Shown: positions 1-5,000 of the stretch, one piece after another
How the letters are laid out: each line of letters opens with the position of its first letter
Position numbering within the stretch: the stretch's first letter is position 1
Program-made: the position numbers and the translations under genes
The notes under the pieces: generated by a model
The model's database searches: none
Told to the model about the DNA's origin: nothing
What the model saw: only the letters and a program-made list of their open reading frames with translations
From: Clostridia bacterium
GTDB lineage: Bacteria; Bacillota_E; RBS10-35; JAJYVN01
Length of the DNA stretch: 5,000 nt
Assembly (NCBI GenBank): GCA_027335515.1
Contig: DAHWHT010000327.1
Coordinates: 1 to 5,000, forward strand
Direction: 5' to 3'

Positions 1-110
1 AAGGGAGTACCGAGATTGCGGGCTCGGCACATCCGGCGAAGATGGCCCGGAGGCGGTTTGGGAAATGTATATGTGCAAGAAAATCCGTCCATAGTTTCGC
101 TCCGCCAAAG

Positions 111-254
111 ATGGTCGCATTCCGTAAGTTGAAGACTTCGAGCACCCTAATTCTCTGCATCGGGATGTGGACCGCATTGGTCGTTGTCTTCTTCTTCGTC
201 ATGAGCGCCAAGACGTTCGCTGCTGTAGTCCATGATCCTGCTACTCGCCCATGA
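111..254 (+). CDS. Possible small single-span membrane protein (doubtful)
   Basis: This is an open frame of 47 codons from the ATG at 111. The same frame is open back to the window edge, with another ATG at 42 that would give 70 residues. From 111 the product has a short basic N-terminus (VAFRKLK), then one hydrophobic stretch at about residues 12-32 (LILCIGMWTALVVVFFFVM), then a short polar tail ending in DPATRP. That is the layout of a one-pass membrane peptide. Against it, neither ATG has a convincing SD (only GAAG or AAAG directly abutting the start), and I recognise no family. Local composition is less GC-rich than the neighbouring genes. It could also be the tail of a gene that starts left of the window, or chance. 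A GC-rich hairpin follows 20 bp after the stop. Confidence 0.25.
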   Translation: MVAFRKLKTSSTLILCIGMWTALVVVFFFVMSAKTFAAVVHDPATRP

Positions 255-273
255 TTAATACGCATGCAGGGTG

Positions 274-294
274 CGGCCGGTTTGTAACTGGCCG
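274..294 (+). terminator. GC-rich hairpin between convergent reading frames
   Basis: CGGCCGGTT and AACTGGCCG form a 9-bp stem around a 3-base TGT loop, with one pair being a G-U wobble on the plus-strand transcript. It lies 20 bp after the stop of the small plus-strand ORF and 57 bp beyond the stop of the minus-strand sigma factor gene. A terminator is therefore plausible for either. No T-tract follows on either strand, so this would be an atypical, GC-only terminator. The wobble makes it more stable as plus-strand RNA, because on the minus strand it becomes an A-C mismatch. Confidence 0.35.
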
Positions 295-350
295 ACTACC
301 GGACACGCGATATCCAGGTTCATGCGCCTGAATGCGTCGACCCGGTCGAG

Positions 351-1316
351 CTACGCCAGGAGTCGGGCGGGTAGGCCGAAGATGGGGAACAGCCGCTCGG
401 TGTCAAGGAAAGCGTGGAACCCGGAGACCTTTCCGGCTGAGATCTCGAGCACCTGCAGTGCCCACGGGCTGCGGCCGCCGGATGGGTCCGGCTTGTACTG
501 GCCGAACGACGGACATCCGTTGGCGTACACGGGCAGCAGCCGTGACCCGCGGCAGAGACTTGGCGTAGGCTGCAGCAAGAACCGACCAATGTTCTCACCA
601 CCGCGGATCCACATGGCATAAGGCGGCATCGACATCACGGCATCGTCGCGGAGCAGCCTGACCAGGGTTGCGATGTCGTATCGCTCAAACGCGTCGACGT
701 AGCGTCTCAGAACTTTGGGATCAGCCTCGTCGAGCCCATCCCGTCCGGGGTCGGATGGCAGGGCGGCGAGCGTGGCACGAGCCCGCTGCAGGGCACTGTT
801 CACCGCCGCCACCGTCGTGTCGAGCAACACCGCGACCTCGGCCGCCTGCCAGCGCAGAACTTCACAGAGGATCAGCGCGGCGCGCTGGCGGGCCGGCAGG
901 TGCTGCAGGGCGGTCACGAACGCCAAGCGGATCGACTCGCGTTGCGCGGCGATCTCTGCGGGGTCACCGCCTACCGCTTCGATCCGAGCGTCCGGGAACG
1001 GGGTGACCCAAACGGCCTCAGGAAGCATCGGACCGAGCAGTGATTCGTCGGGCCGGGAGGGGGGCCCCAGCTCCATCGGCTGGGCCCGGCGCTGGTCTTT
1101 GCGTCCCATGTCGATGCAGACGTTGGTGGCGATCCGATACAGCCAGGAACGTAAACCGGCCCGTCCTTCAAAGCTGTCGGCCGCACGCCAAGCGCGCACC
1201 ATGGTTTCCTGCACCGCGTCCTCCGCCTCGTACCCGCACCCGAGCATCCGGTAGCAGTATCCGGTCAGCTCTCGGCGGAATGGCTCCAGTTCAAGCGTAC
1301 CAGCCGCAGTACCCAC
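351..1316 (-). CDS. ECF sigma-70 factor with C-terminal SnoaL-like domain (TIGR02960/SigX5 type)
   Basis: This is an alternative RNA polymerase sigma factor of 321 residues, the usual size for the group that carries an extra C-terminal domain. Region 2 spans about residues 11-78: YCYRMLGCGYEAEDAVQETM is the core-binding helix, followed by RSWLYRIATNVCIDMGR for -10 recognition. A linker rich in P, G and E (about 80-125) leads to region 4 at about 128-185, with LPARQRAALILCEVLRW and the helix-turn-helix AAEVAVLLDTTVAAVNSALQRAR. Residues 200-321 form a SnoaL/NTF2-like fold with AFERYDIATLVRLLRDDAV, MSMPPYAMWIRG and the ending FLDTERLFPIFGLPARL, as in M. tuberculosis SigG-like and ECF56-type factors. 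In SnoaL-tailed ECFs such as ECF41 the tail is known to tune sigma activity in place of a separate anti-sigma, and none is encoded next to this gene. The start is GTG at 1316, with SD GGAGG nine bases upstream (plus-strand CCTCC at 1326-1330). An ATG at 1324 is out of frame. The gene is divergent from the reductase gene. The family call is firm; the regulon is unknown. Confidence 0.93.
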   Translation of the reverse strand: MGTAAGTLELEPFRRELTGYCYRMLGCGYEAEDAVQETMVRAWRAADSFEGRAGLRSWLYRIATNVCIDMGRKDQRRAQPMELGPPSRPDESLLGPMLPEAVWVTPFPDARIEAVGGDPAEIAAQRESIRLAFVTALQHLPARQRAALILCEVLRWQAAEVAVLLDTTVAAVNSALQRARATLAALPSDPGRDGLDEADPKVLRRYVDAFERYDIATLVRLLRDDAVMSMPPYAMWIRGGENIGRFLLQPTPSLCRGSRLLPVYANGCPSFGQYKPDPSGGRSPWALQVLEISAGKVSGFHAFLDTERLFPIFGLPARLLA

Positions 1317-1411
1317 GGCCGCATGCCTCCAGAGGGTCTTGTGCCGTTACACCCGAGCGGGGGCGAAATCACGAACCCACCGGACCGGCGCCCGAATGTC
1401 CCCGCCAAGCG

Positions 1412-1430
1412 CCTGCCTGCCACAGGCAGG
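1412..1430. repeat. Perfect 8-bp inverted repeat, possible operator or RNA hairpin
   Basis: CCTGCCTG and CAGGCAGG are exact reverse complements separated by CCA. The palindrome sits in the divergent intergenic region, 95 bp upstream of the sigma start codon and 124 bp before the strong SD of the longer reductase reading. It could be a dimeric-repressor operator acting on both promoters or a small 5' UTR stem. No T-run follows, so a terminator is unlikely. Confidence 0.4.
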
Positions 1431-1541
1431 TCGGATCGGACCCGATGCTACCGAGTTCTGCCGAGACCAAGAGCCGGGTGGCCACGACCCTGGAAGCGAT
1501 GAGTTTCCGCGCGCCCCTTCGTCTTACCTGCAGAACGCAAG

Positions 1542-1548
1542 AAGGAGG
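1542..1548 (+). promoter_or_regulatory. Strong Shine-Dalgarno for an alternative upstream start at 1555
   Basis: AAGGAGG lies six bases before an ATG at 1555 that is in frame with the reductase. It is the best ribosome-binding site in the window. Starting here would add 35 residues before the family-like start at 1660. Codon third positions in the extension are mostly G or C, so translation is credible. Confidence 0.5.
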
Positions 1549-1659
1549 GTGGCCATGAAAGGCACCCAAGCCGGCGCGAACGACTGGAGCGTCCAGGTTA
1601 CAGGCGGGCTGCCGTCGGCGTGGCGATACCTTGGAGTTCCGCGAGACCGGAGCATCACA

Positions 1660-2289
1660 ATGACCGAAACGAACCGCAAACGGAGGTCCACGAGGCAAAT
1701 CGTGGGGAACATCTCGCTGTCCCTCGACGGTCGGGTCACGGGGCCCGGCGGCGATTACGACATGGGCTGGATCGTTCCCCACGCCATCACCGACGGCTCT
1801 CGCGACCATCTGGCGAAGCTGACCGCCGCCGCAACGACGGTGCTGCTTGGCCGCAAGAACTACGAGGGCTTCTCCAGCTATTGGCCAGCCGTCGCCGACG
1901 ATGAGGAGGCCGATCCACGCGACCGGCAGTTCTCCCTCTGGCTGAACGAGGTGGAGAAGGTCGTTTTCTCGCACACCTTGACCAAACTGGAGTGGGGAAA
2001 CGCCCGACTCGCCACGTCCGACCCGACAGCGACCGTGCGGCAACTTCGCCTACATGAGGGAGGAAACATCCTTGTGCTATCGAGTGCCAGCATCATCCGA
2101 GCGCTCCTTGAGGCCGGCGAGCTCGATCGCCTCAGCCTCACGCTTTGCCCCGAGATCGCCGGTGGAGGACGCAGGCTGTTCGACGACGGGCCTGGAGGGT
2201 CGTCGTGGTCACTGGAGGAGTCCACCCGGACCCAAAGCGGTGCCATCTGCTTGATCTACGAGCGGCGGCACACAACGACCGCGCGATAG
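1660..2289 (+). CDS. Dihydrofolate reductase family protein (RibD C-terminal-like)
   Basis: This is an NADPH-dependent oxidoreductase of the RibD-C/DHFR-like superfamily, 209 residues from this start and probably cytoplasmic. The first strand and loop is IVGNISLSLDGRVTGPGGDY at about 14-33, with the SLDG family signature at 21-24. VLLGRKNYEGFSSYWP at 61-76 is the nucleotide-binding region around the first Rossmann-like crossover. WLNEVEKVVFSHTL (94-107) and GGNILVLSSASIIRALLEAG (134-153) follow. The C-terminal LDRLSLTLCPEIAGGGRRLF at 155-174 is the usual closing motif. True folate reduction is unlikely to be its job, because members of this subfamily are mostly uncharacterised reductases found beside regulators. 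I prefer ATG 1660: it has GGAG seven bases upstream, and the domain begins about 12 residues in, as in relatives. ATG 1555 is in frame with a stronger SD and would give 244 residues. The gene is divergent from the ECF sigma gene, a likely functional partner, and its stop lies 13 bp before a MITE-like element. Confidence 0.9.
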   Translation: MTETNRKRRSTRQIVGNISLSLDGRVTGPGGDYDMGWIVPHAITDGSRDHLAKLTAAATTVLLGRKNYEGFSSYWPAVADDEEADPRDRQFSLWLNEVEKVVFSHTLTKLEWGNARLATSDPTATVRQLRLHEGGNILVLSSASIIRALLEAGELDRLSLTLCPEIAGGGRRLFDDGPGGSSWSLEESTRTQSGAICLIYERRHTTTAR

Positions 2290-2299
2290 GCGGCTAAGC

Positions 2300-2414
2300 T
2301 AAGAGCCTATCGATAAACCGTCTCTATGTTCTGCACCCTTCACAGCGAACCTTGCGGCACAAGAGGCTGGCGCCCGAAGGGAACGCGCGTGTGGGGTTTA
2401 TGGATAGGCTCTAA
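2300..2414. mobile_element. MITE-like 109-bp element with terminal inverted repeats and TAA target duplication
   Basis: GAGCCTATCGATAAACC at 2303-2319 is mirrored by GGTTTATGGATAGGCTC at 2395-2411, a 17-bp inverted repeat with one mismatch. Both ends are directly flanked by TAA (2300-2302 and 2412-2414), as expected for a 3-bp target-site duplication. The 75-bp interior has no transposase. It contains nested shorter pairs, CCCTTC (2336-2341) with GAAGGG (2376-2381) and CTTG (2351-2354) with CAAG (2360-2363), so the whole could fold as a long hairpin. GAG-starting ends with a TNA duplication are a known pattern of the IS1031 group of the IS5 family. That assignment is inference. It lies between convergent genes and could act as a bidirectional terminator. 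Confidence 0.6.
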
Positions 2415-2515
2415 GGCTAGGGATGTTGTAGCGGCGGTAGTTAGATCCACCGTCTGCGAGAGCCCGAGAGAGGTTGCCAGAAACCGGAACCCCCCGGCTT
2501 TAGCCGTGGGGAGGC
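2415..2515 (+). mobile_element. Probable right-end remnant of an IS200/IS605 (TnpB/IS1341-type) element
   Basis: The anchor is the hairpin at 2490-2511. Four C-G pairs, a C-T mismatch, then CGGC and GCCG close a TTTA loop, giving CCCCCCGGCTTTAGCCGTGGGG followed by AGGCT. A GC stem with a TTTA(G) loop near the 3' boundary, preceded by a CCAGAAACCGGAA-like stretch, resembles the right ends and omega-RNA 3' ends of tnpB-bearing IS200/IS605 elements. No tnpB gene is present, so this is at most a solo end or decayed copy. The left limit given is arbitrary, starting after the MITE-like element. The alternative is an ordinary hairpin for the minus-strand gene, but it lacks a T-run on that strand. 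Confidence 0.4.
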
Positions 2516-2913
2516 TCCAGAACAAAGGGAATGCTCACCGCCGTGTCCCTGTTCACCGATGTGACCTGGACCGTGGCCACCCACCGGCCCGGCATCGCGA
2601 GCCGGATCCGGCCCTCGTACCGCCCTGTGCCCGCCGCGCGTAGCGCCGTCGAAACCTGTCCCATTCCTGCCATGCCGGGCATCGTGCACCGCAGGTGGAC
2701 ATCCGCCCCACCCAGTGGATGTCCCGTTCCGTCCTGGAGGTGAACGTCCACCGACGCCGCCCGACCGGAGACGGGAGGATTGGGCGTGAAGGCCAGCGTG
2801 GCATGTACCCAGGACGGCGATGCCGGGGCCTGGGGGCGGCCACATCCGCCAAGCGCCACCGCGAGCAGTGTGGCGAGCAGGATCACCCCCGGACGTGGCC
2901 CCAGGCTGAACAA
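2500..2913 (-). CDS. FixH/YtkA-like lipoprotein, Met-rich, possible metal handling
   Basis: This exported lipoprotein has 137 residues. Residues 1-24 are a lipoprotein signal peptide: a hydrophobic core (VILLATLLAVAL) ends in the lipobox LGGC, with Cys24 as the lipidated residue. After a Pro/Ala linker, residues 36-134 form one small beta-sandwich of the YtkA/FixH type. Its marks are the strand ASVDVHLQDGTGHPLGGADV (53-72), a Cys-Met loop CTMPGMAGMG (76-85), and the ending GTGRYEGRIRLAMPGRWVAT (95-114). The Met cluster suggests soft-metal (copper) binding, which is inference. The start is TTG at 2913, with SD AAGAAGG eight bases upstream (rc of 2922-2928). The gene is divergent from the polyferredoxin gene across about 190 bp and probably serves the same membrane system. 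The stop TAA falls in the loop of an IS605-like hairpin, so the original C-terminus (now EPPHG) may have been replaced. The fold itself looks complete. Confidence 0.82.
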   Translation of the reverse strand: MFSLGPRPGVILLATLLAVALGGCGRPQAPASPSWVHATLAFTPNPPVSGRAASVDVHLQDGTGHPLGGADVHLRCTMPGMAGMGQVSTALRAAGTGRYEGRIRLAMPGRWVATVQVTSVNRDTAVSIPFVLEPPHG

Positions 2914-3105
2914 GTGTCACACCTTCTTCCCCGGTCGTCCTGATGCACGCGTCCATCTTCCGACCACTTCGGTCCCGGTACCATTGGCTGTTCAGATGTT
3001 GGCCAAGATCCGTCCAGGCCAGGAACCGTGGTCTACCCGGCCGTGGATTGGCGCGTCCGGGCCGCCTACTATCATGCGGGCAGCGTTGGAAGAGGGGGGG
3101 CCCCC
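2914..3105. promoter_or_regulatory. Divergent promoter region, lipoprotein / polyferredoxin
   Basis: About 190 bp separate the divergent start codons. For the plus-strand gene, TACTAT at 3067-3072 is a reasonable -10 box, but only a poor -35 (TGGATT, 3044-3049) sits 17 bases before it. For the minus-strand gene, TTGGCC (rc of 2999-3004) with a weak -10 about 17 bases on is the best I see. Neither promoter is convincing. The region ends in a G7C5 tract at 3094-3105, directly before the GTG start. Confidence 0.35.
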
Positions 3106-4206
3106 GTGCAGGCCGTTTGGCGTTCGCCAGTCTCTGCGCCACCACAGGACCGCCGCTGGCGCTATTTCCTGCTTCTGGTGGCCGGGCTGATCGGCGACCT
3201 GGGACTCGGCGTTTGGGAGATGGGCCCTGGAGGTTTCGCCCAGACTCTGCATGTCCCGGCCGAGGCGAATCCGCTTCTGCGCCTCCTTGCCTATCCGGTA
3301 GTCTACATTCAAGCGTTCGGCATGCTCACCGGGATGCTCTGGCCCCTTCTGGCTGCCGGCGTTGCGATGACCGCCTTCGTCCTGTGGCGCTGGCGGCGTG
3401 AGCGCAACCGCTACCTGCGCACGCGGCTCCTCTTGGCGGTCACGGCCTACTTCCTCCTCACCGCCACCATGCCCCTTTTGGGCAGCCGCTTCCCGGTCGT
3501 GCCGAACCCAGGCGGTACCGGTCAGCCCGCCTGGACGCTGCCCACGGGACTCTCCTTGCTGGTCTTCGTGATCTTGGCCCTGCTCTTCGGCCGGGGCAGT
3601 TACTGCGGGGTCATTTGTCCCGCCGCCGTGTATTGGGGAGGTCTTGGCCAGCGCTTCATCCCATCCAACATCCCCGCACGCCGCGCCGAACGCTTGGCTC
3701 GCATCACCCGGCCGGCGATGCTCATGCTCTTCGCAGCCGCGACGCTCCTGTCCGTCCTGGACAGCGTCCACTTGATCCGCTTCTCGCTGTTCGGCGTGGA
3801 CCCGGCCGTATTCTTCTCCGGTGTTGTTTGGATGGTCGTGTGGTTCCTGCTGCTCCTGGTGGTGCCGTTCTATGGGAATCGCGTGTTCACACGCTATCTT
3901 TGTCCGATGGGCTCCTTTCTCGGCTACTTGGGTCAAGCGGGGATCTTCCGCGTGGTCGCGCGGGATCCGGATGCCTGCCGCACGTGTGCCAGCCGTGCCT
4001 GCACGGCCAGCTGCGAGGTCAGCCTGGATGTTGGCGGGGCGCTGGCGGCGCGGGGCTTCCTGCGCAGCCCGGGTTGCGTCGGCTGCGGCAACTGCATGGC
4101 TGCATGTCCATCCGCGAACATCTGGTACGACAACGCCTGGGTCCGACTGCGCCACCGACTGCGGTCGTTCGTACGTTCGCGAACCCCTACCGAGATGGCG
4201 CGGTGA
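3106..4206 (+). CDS. Membrane 4Fe-4S polyferredoxin, NapH/NosR/CcoG-like
   Basis: This is an integral membrane electron-transfer protein of 366 residues. About six hydrophobic segments are visible (roughly 19-38, 66-95, 106-125, 147-163, 203-221, 237-255). Between segments 4 and 5 is the CxxxCP motif of the NapH/NosR/CcoG group, Cys167-GVI-Cys171-Pro. After the last segment the second motif reads Thr262-RYL-Cys266-Pro, so its first Cys is replaced. A C-terminal cytoplasmic ferredoxin part follows. Cys291, 294, 299 and 303 (CRTCASRACTASC) form one atypical cluster site. Cys324, 327, 330 and 334-Pro (CVGCGNCMAACP) form a classical [4Fe-4S] site. Relatives pass electrons from the quinone pool or ferredoxins to periplasmic reductases, or assist in copper-oxidase assembly. 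The partner here is unknown. I chose GTG 3106, preceded by GGAAGAGG-type SD and a G-run, over GTG 3028, whose extra 26 residues look non-coding. A DoxX-like gene follows on the same strand. The long antisense frame is a composition shadow. Confidence 0.9.
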   Translation: MQAVWRSPVSAPPQDRRWRYFLLLVAGLIGDLGLGVWEMGPGGFAQTLHVPAEANPLLRLLAYPVVYIQAFGMLTGMLWPLLAAGVAMTAFVLWRWRRERNRYLRTRLLLAVTAYFLLTATMPLLGSRFPVVPNPGGTGQPAWTLPTGLSLLVFVILALLFGRGSYCGVICPAAVYWGGLGQRFIPSNIPARRAERLARITRPAMLMLFAAATLLSVLDSVHLIRFSLFGVDPAVFFSGVVWMVVWFLLLLVVPFYGNRVFTRYLCPMGSFLGYLGQAGIFRVVARDPDACRTCASRACTASCEVSLDVGGALAARGFLRSPGCVGCGNCMAACPSANIWYDNAWVRLRHRLRSFVRSRTPTEMAR

Positions 4207-4243
4207 CCTATGGGACCATCCACATCATGTGAGTCAGGCGTCC

Positions 4244-4252
4244 GGGGAAGGA
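4244..4252 (+). promoter_or_regulatory. Shine-Dalgarno supporting the TTG start at 4258
   Basis: GGGGAAGGA ends five bases before an in-frame TTG at 4258. The competing ATG at 4210 is three bases after the previous stop and has no SD at proper distance, although translational coupling could serve it. The SD favours TTG. Confidence 0.5.
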
Positions 4253-4257
4253 CAGCA

Positions 4258-5000
4258 TTGCGTCTGGGGCTCGGCGGTCTTTGGATCTTGAGTGGACTGC
4301 TCCAGGCGCAGCCCGGCATGTTCGCGATGGACATGCTAAGCACGACCATGCAACCGTCGGCAACCACACAGCCGGGGTGGCTCGCCGCGCTGATCCGCTG
4401 GTCGATTGGCGCGGTCACGCCGCGGTTGGTGGCCTTCAACTGGTGCGTGATCGTCCTCGAAATCGGGCTCGGCCTGCTGCTTGCCGGTGTATGGTCGCGT
4501 GGGGTTCGACCGGCGCTATGGCTGTCGATGGTGTGGGCGTTGGCGGTCTGGGTGTTTGGTGAAGGTATGGGCCAACTCCTGACCGGGTCGGCAACCCTCC
4601 TCGCCGGGGCGCCCGGTGCCATGCTCCTTTACGGGGCCGGCGCCGCTCTGCTGCTGCTTCCAGCCAAACGTTGGAGCCCTCGTTCGGGGCTTCCTTCACT
4701 CCCGACGCTCGTCGTGTTGGGCACGCTTGTTCTGGGGGCGCTCCTGCAATTTGCCCCTGTCTTTTGGACCGCACTCGGCCTGGCCAATCCGTTCGGTGAA
4801 GGGCTCATGATGCCGCAGCCTGTTCTCCTGCGTTCAGCGGTGAACGTAGGGGTGTCATTGGCGTTCGCGGCGCCGGTGGCCTTCAACCTCGCACTGGTTC
4901 TCACAATGCTCGGCTTGGCCTATCTGCTCTTTTTCTGGCCTGGCAACCGACTGGTGTTTTGGGCCGTGATTATCTTCCTCGCGGTCACTTGGGTTGTGGG
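4258..5000 (+). CDS. DoxX-like polytopic membrane protein (partial, runs off the window)
   Basis: The frame is open for 247 codons and continues past the window end. The N-terminal stretch RLGLGGLWILSGLLQAQPGM is typical of DoxX-like proteins, in which a short membrane helix ends in a Q-x-QP-x-M segment. An extracytoplasmic, Met-containing loop follows (MFAMDMLSTTMQPSATTQPG). Further membrane segments are VAFNWCVIVLEIGLGLLLAG, ALWLSMVWALAVWVF, APGAMLLYGAGAALLLL, LPTLVVLGTLVLGALLQF, a long segment from VNVGVSLAFA to LAYLLFFW, and RLVFWAVIIFLAVTW, giving about seven or more spans. Between spans 3 and 4 the polar segment GEGMGQLLTGSATLLAGAPG looks like a conserved core. The DoxX family is linked to quinone-coupled redox chemistry in some members, but function here is not shown. 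The start is TTG 4258 by its SD; ATG 4210 would add 16 residues. It follows the polyferredoxin gene by 51 bp (3 bp for the longer start) and is likely co-transcribed with it. Confidence 0.75.
   Translation, partial: MRLGLGGLWILSGLLQAQPGMFAMDMLSTTMQPSATTQPGWLAALIRWSIGAVTPRLVAFNWCVIVLEIGLGLLLAGVWSRGVRPALWLSMVWALAVWVFGEGMGQLLTGSATLLAGAPGAMLLYGAGAALLLLPAKRWSPRSGLPSLPTLVVLGTLVLGALLQFAPVFWTALGLANPFGEGLMMPQPVLLRSAVNVGVSLAFAAPVAFNLALVLTMLGLAYLLFFWPGNRLVFWAVIIFLAVTWVV

Larger units (their letters stand above)
1317..1554. other. Divergent intergenic region, sigma factor / reductase
   Basis: No convincing gene lies here. The region must carry the promoters of both divergent genes. On the minus strand TTCGTG and TGTAAC, 18 bases apart (rc of about 1346-1375), are a weak -35/-10 candidate for the sigma gene. 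No strong consensus box is visible for the reductase. The most distinct element is the short palindrome at 1412-1430. The long reading frame that crosses the region on the plus strand has no supported start before 1555. Confidence 0.45.

Noticed and set aside
715..1254. 179-codon plus-strand frame opposite the sigma factor
   Set aside because: It is a Ser/Ala/Arg-rich shadow, and the minus strand encodes well-conserved sigma regions 2 and 4.
1337..1363. CTTGTGCCG shared with the reverse complement of the MITE interior (about 2355-2363)
   Set aside because: The match is only nine bases and has no extended similarity, so it is compatible with chance.
1369..2043. 224-codon minus-strand frame opposite the reductase
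   Set aside because: It has no recognisable motif, is Arg/Gly/Pro-rich, and overlaps the conserved reductase frame.
2490..2511. Hairpin as a standard rho-independent terminator of the lipoprotein gene
   Set aside because: On the minus strand it is followed by GTTCCGGTTTC rather than a T-run, and its shape fits IS200/IS605 ends better. A secondary terminator role is still possible.
2326..2643. Plus-strand 105-codon frame across the MITE-like element and IS605-like hairpin
   Set aside because: The piece reading RNPPALAVG is what the IS605-type hairpin gives in translation. It is not evidence of a tnpB gene, and no zinc-finger or RuvC motif is present.
2441..3145. 234-codon minus-strand frame overlapping the lipoprotein
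   Set aside because: The other frame has a signal peptide, lipobox, SD and a YtkA-like pattern. This one is G/R/P-rich and runs across the promoter region.
2992..4155. Long 387-codon open frame antisense to the polyferredoxin
   Set aside because: Its product is a Q/E/R/G-rich sequence without a fold-like pattern. It lies opposite a gene with clear Fe-S motifs and membrane spans, so it is a high-GC shadow.

Overview
This is a bacterial window of clearly high G+C content, estimated by eye and not computed. Most starts are non-ATG (GTG, TTG) and lie behind recognisable Shine-Dalgarno (SD) sequences. The sigma factor and the reductase resemble families common in Actinobacteria. The strong SDs and the ferredoxin/DoxX-like pair would equally suit a high-GC Firmicute or Chloroflexota relative. 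I do not assign a genus.

Layout. Positions 1-350 hold only a weak single-membrane-segment ORF (111-254, +) and a GC-rich hairpin (274-294). A SnoaL-tailed ECF sigma factor occupies 351-1316 (-). A divergent intergenic region with a perfect short palindrome (1412-1430) separates it from a RibD-C/dihydrofolate-reductase-like oxidoreductase (1660-2289, +; a longer start at 1555 has the better SD). The two genes may form a small stress or drug-response pair.

Positions 2290-2499 lie between convergent genes and look like mobile-element debris. They hold a 109-bp element with 17-bp near-perfect terminal inverted repeats flanked by TAA/TAA (a MITE-like, possibly IS5-family derivative). About 80 bp further on is a hairpin with a TTTA loop that resembles the right end (omega-RNA end) of an IS200/IS605/TnpB element. 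This hairpin overlaps the stop codon of the next gene.

The right half is a membrane redox module. A Met-rich FixH/YtkA-like lipoprotein (2500-2913, -) is divergent from a polytopic NapH/CcoG-like polyferredoxin (3106-4206, +). A DoxX-like multi-span membrane protein follows in the same direction (4258 to beyond the window end). Together they suggest electron transfer and possibly copper handling at the cytoplasmic membrane. The substrate cannot be read from this window.

No tRNA, rRNA, CRISPR array or intact transposase was seen.
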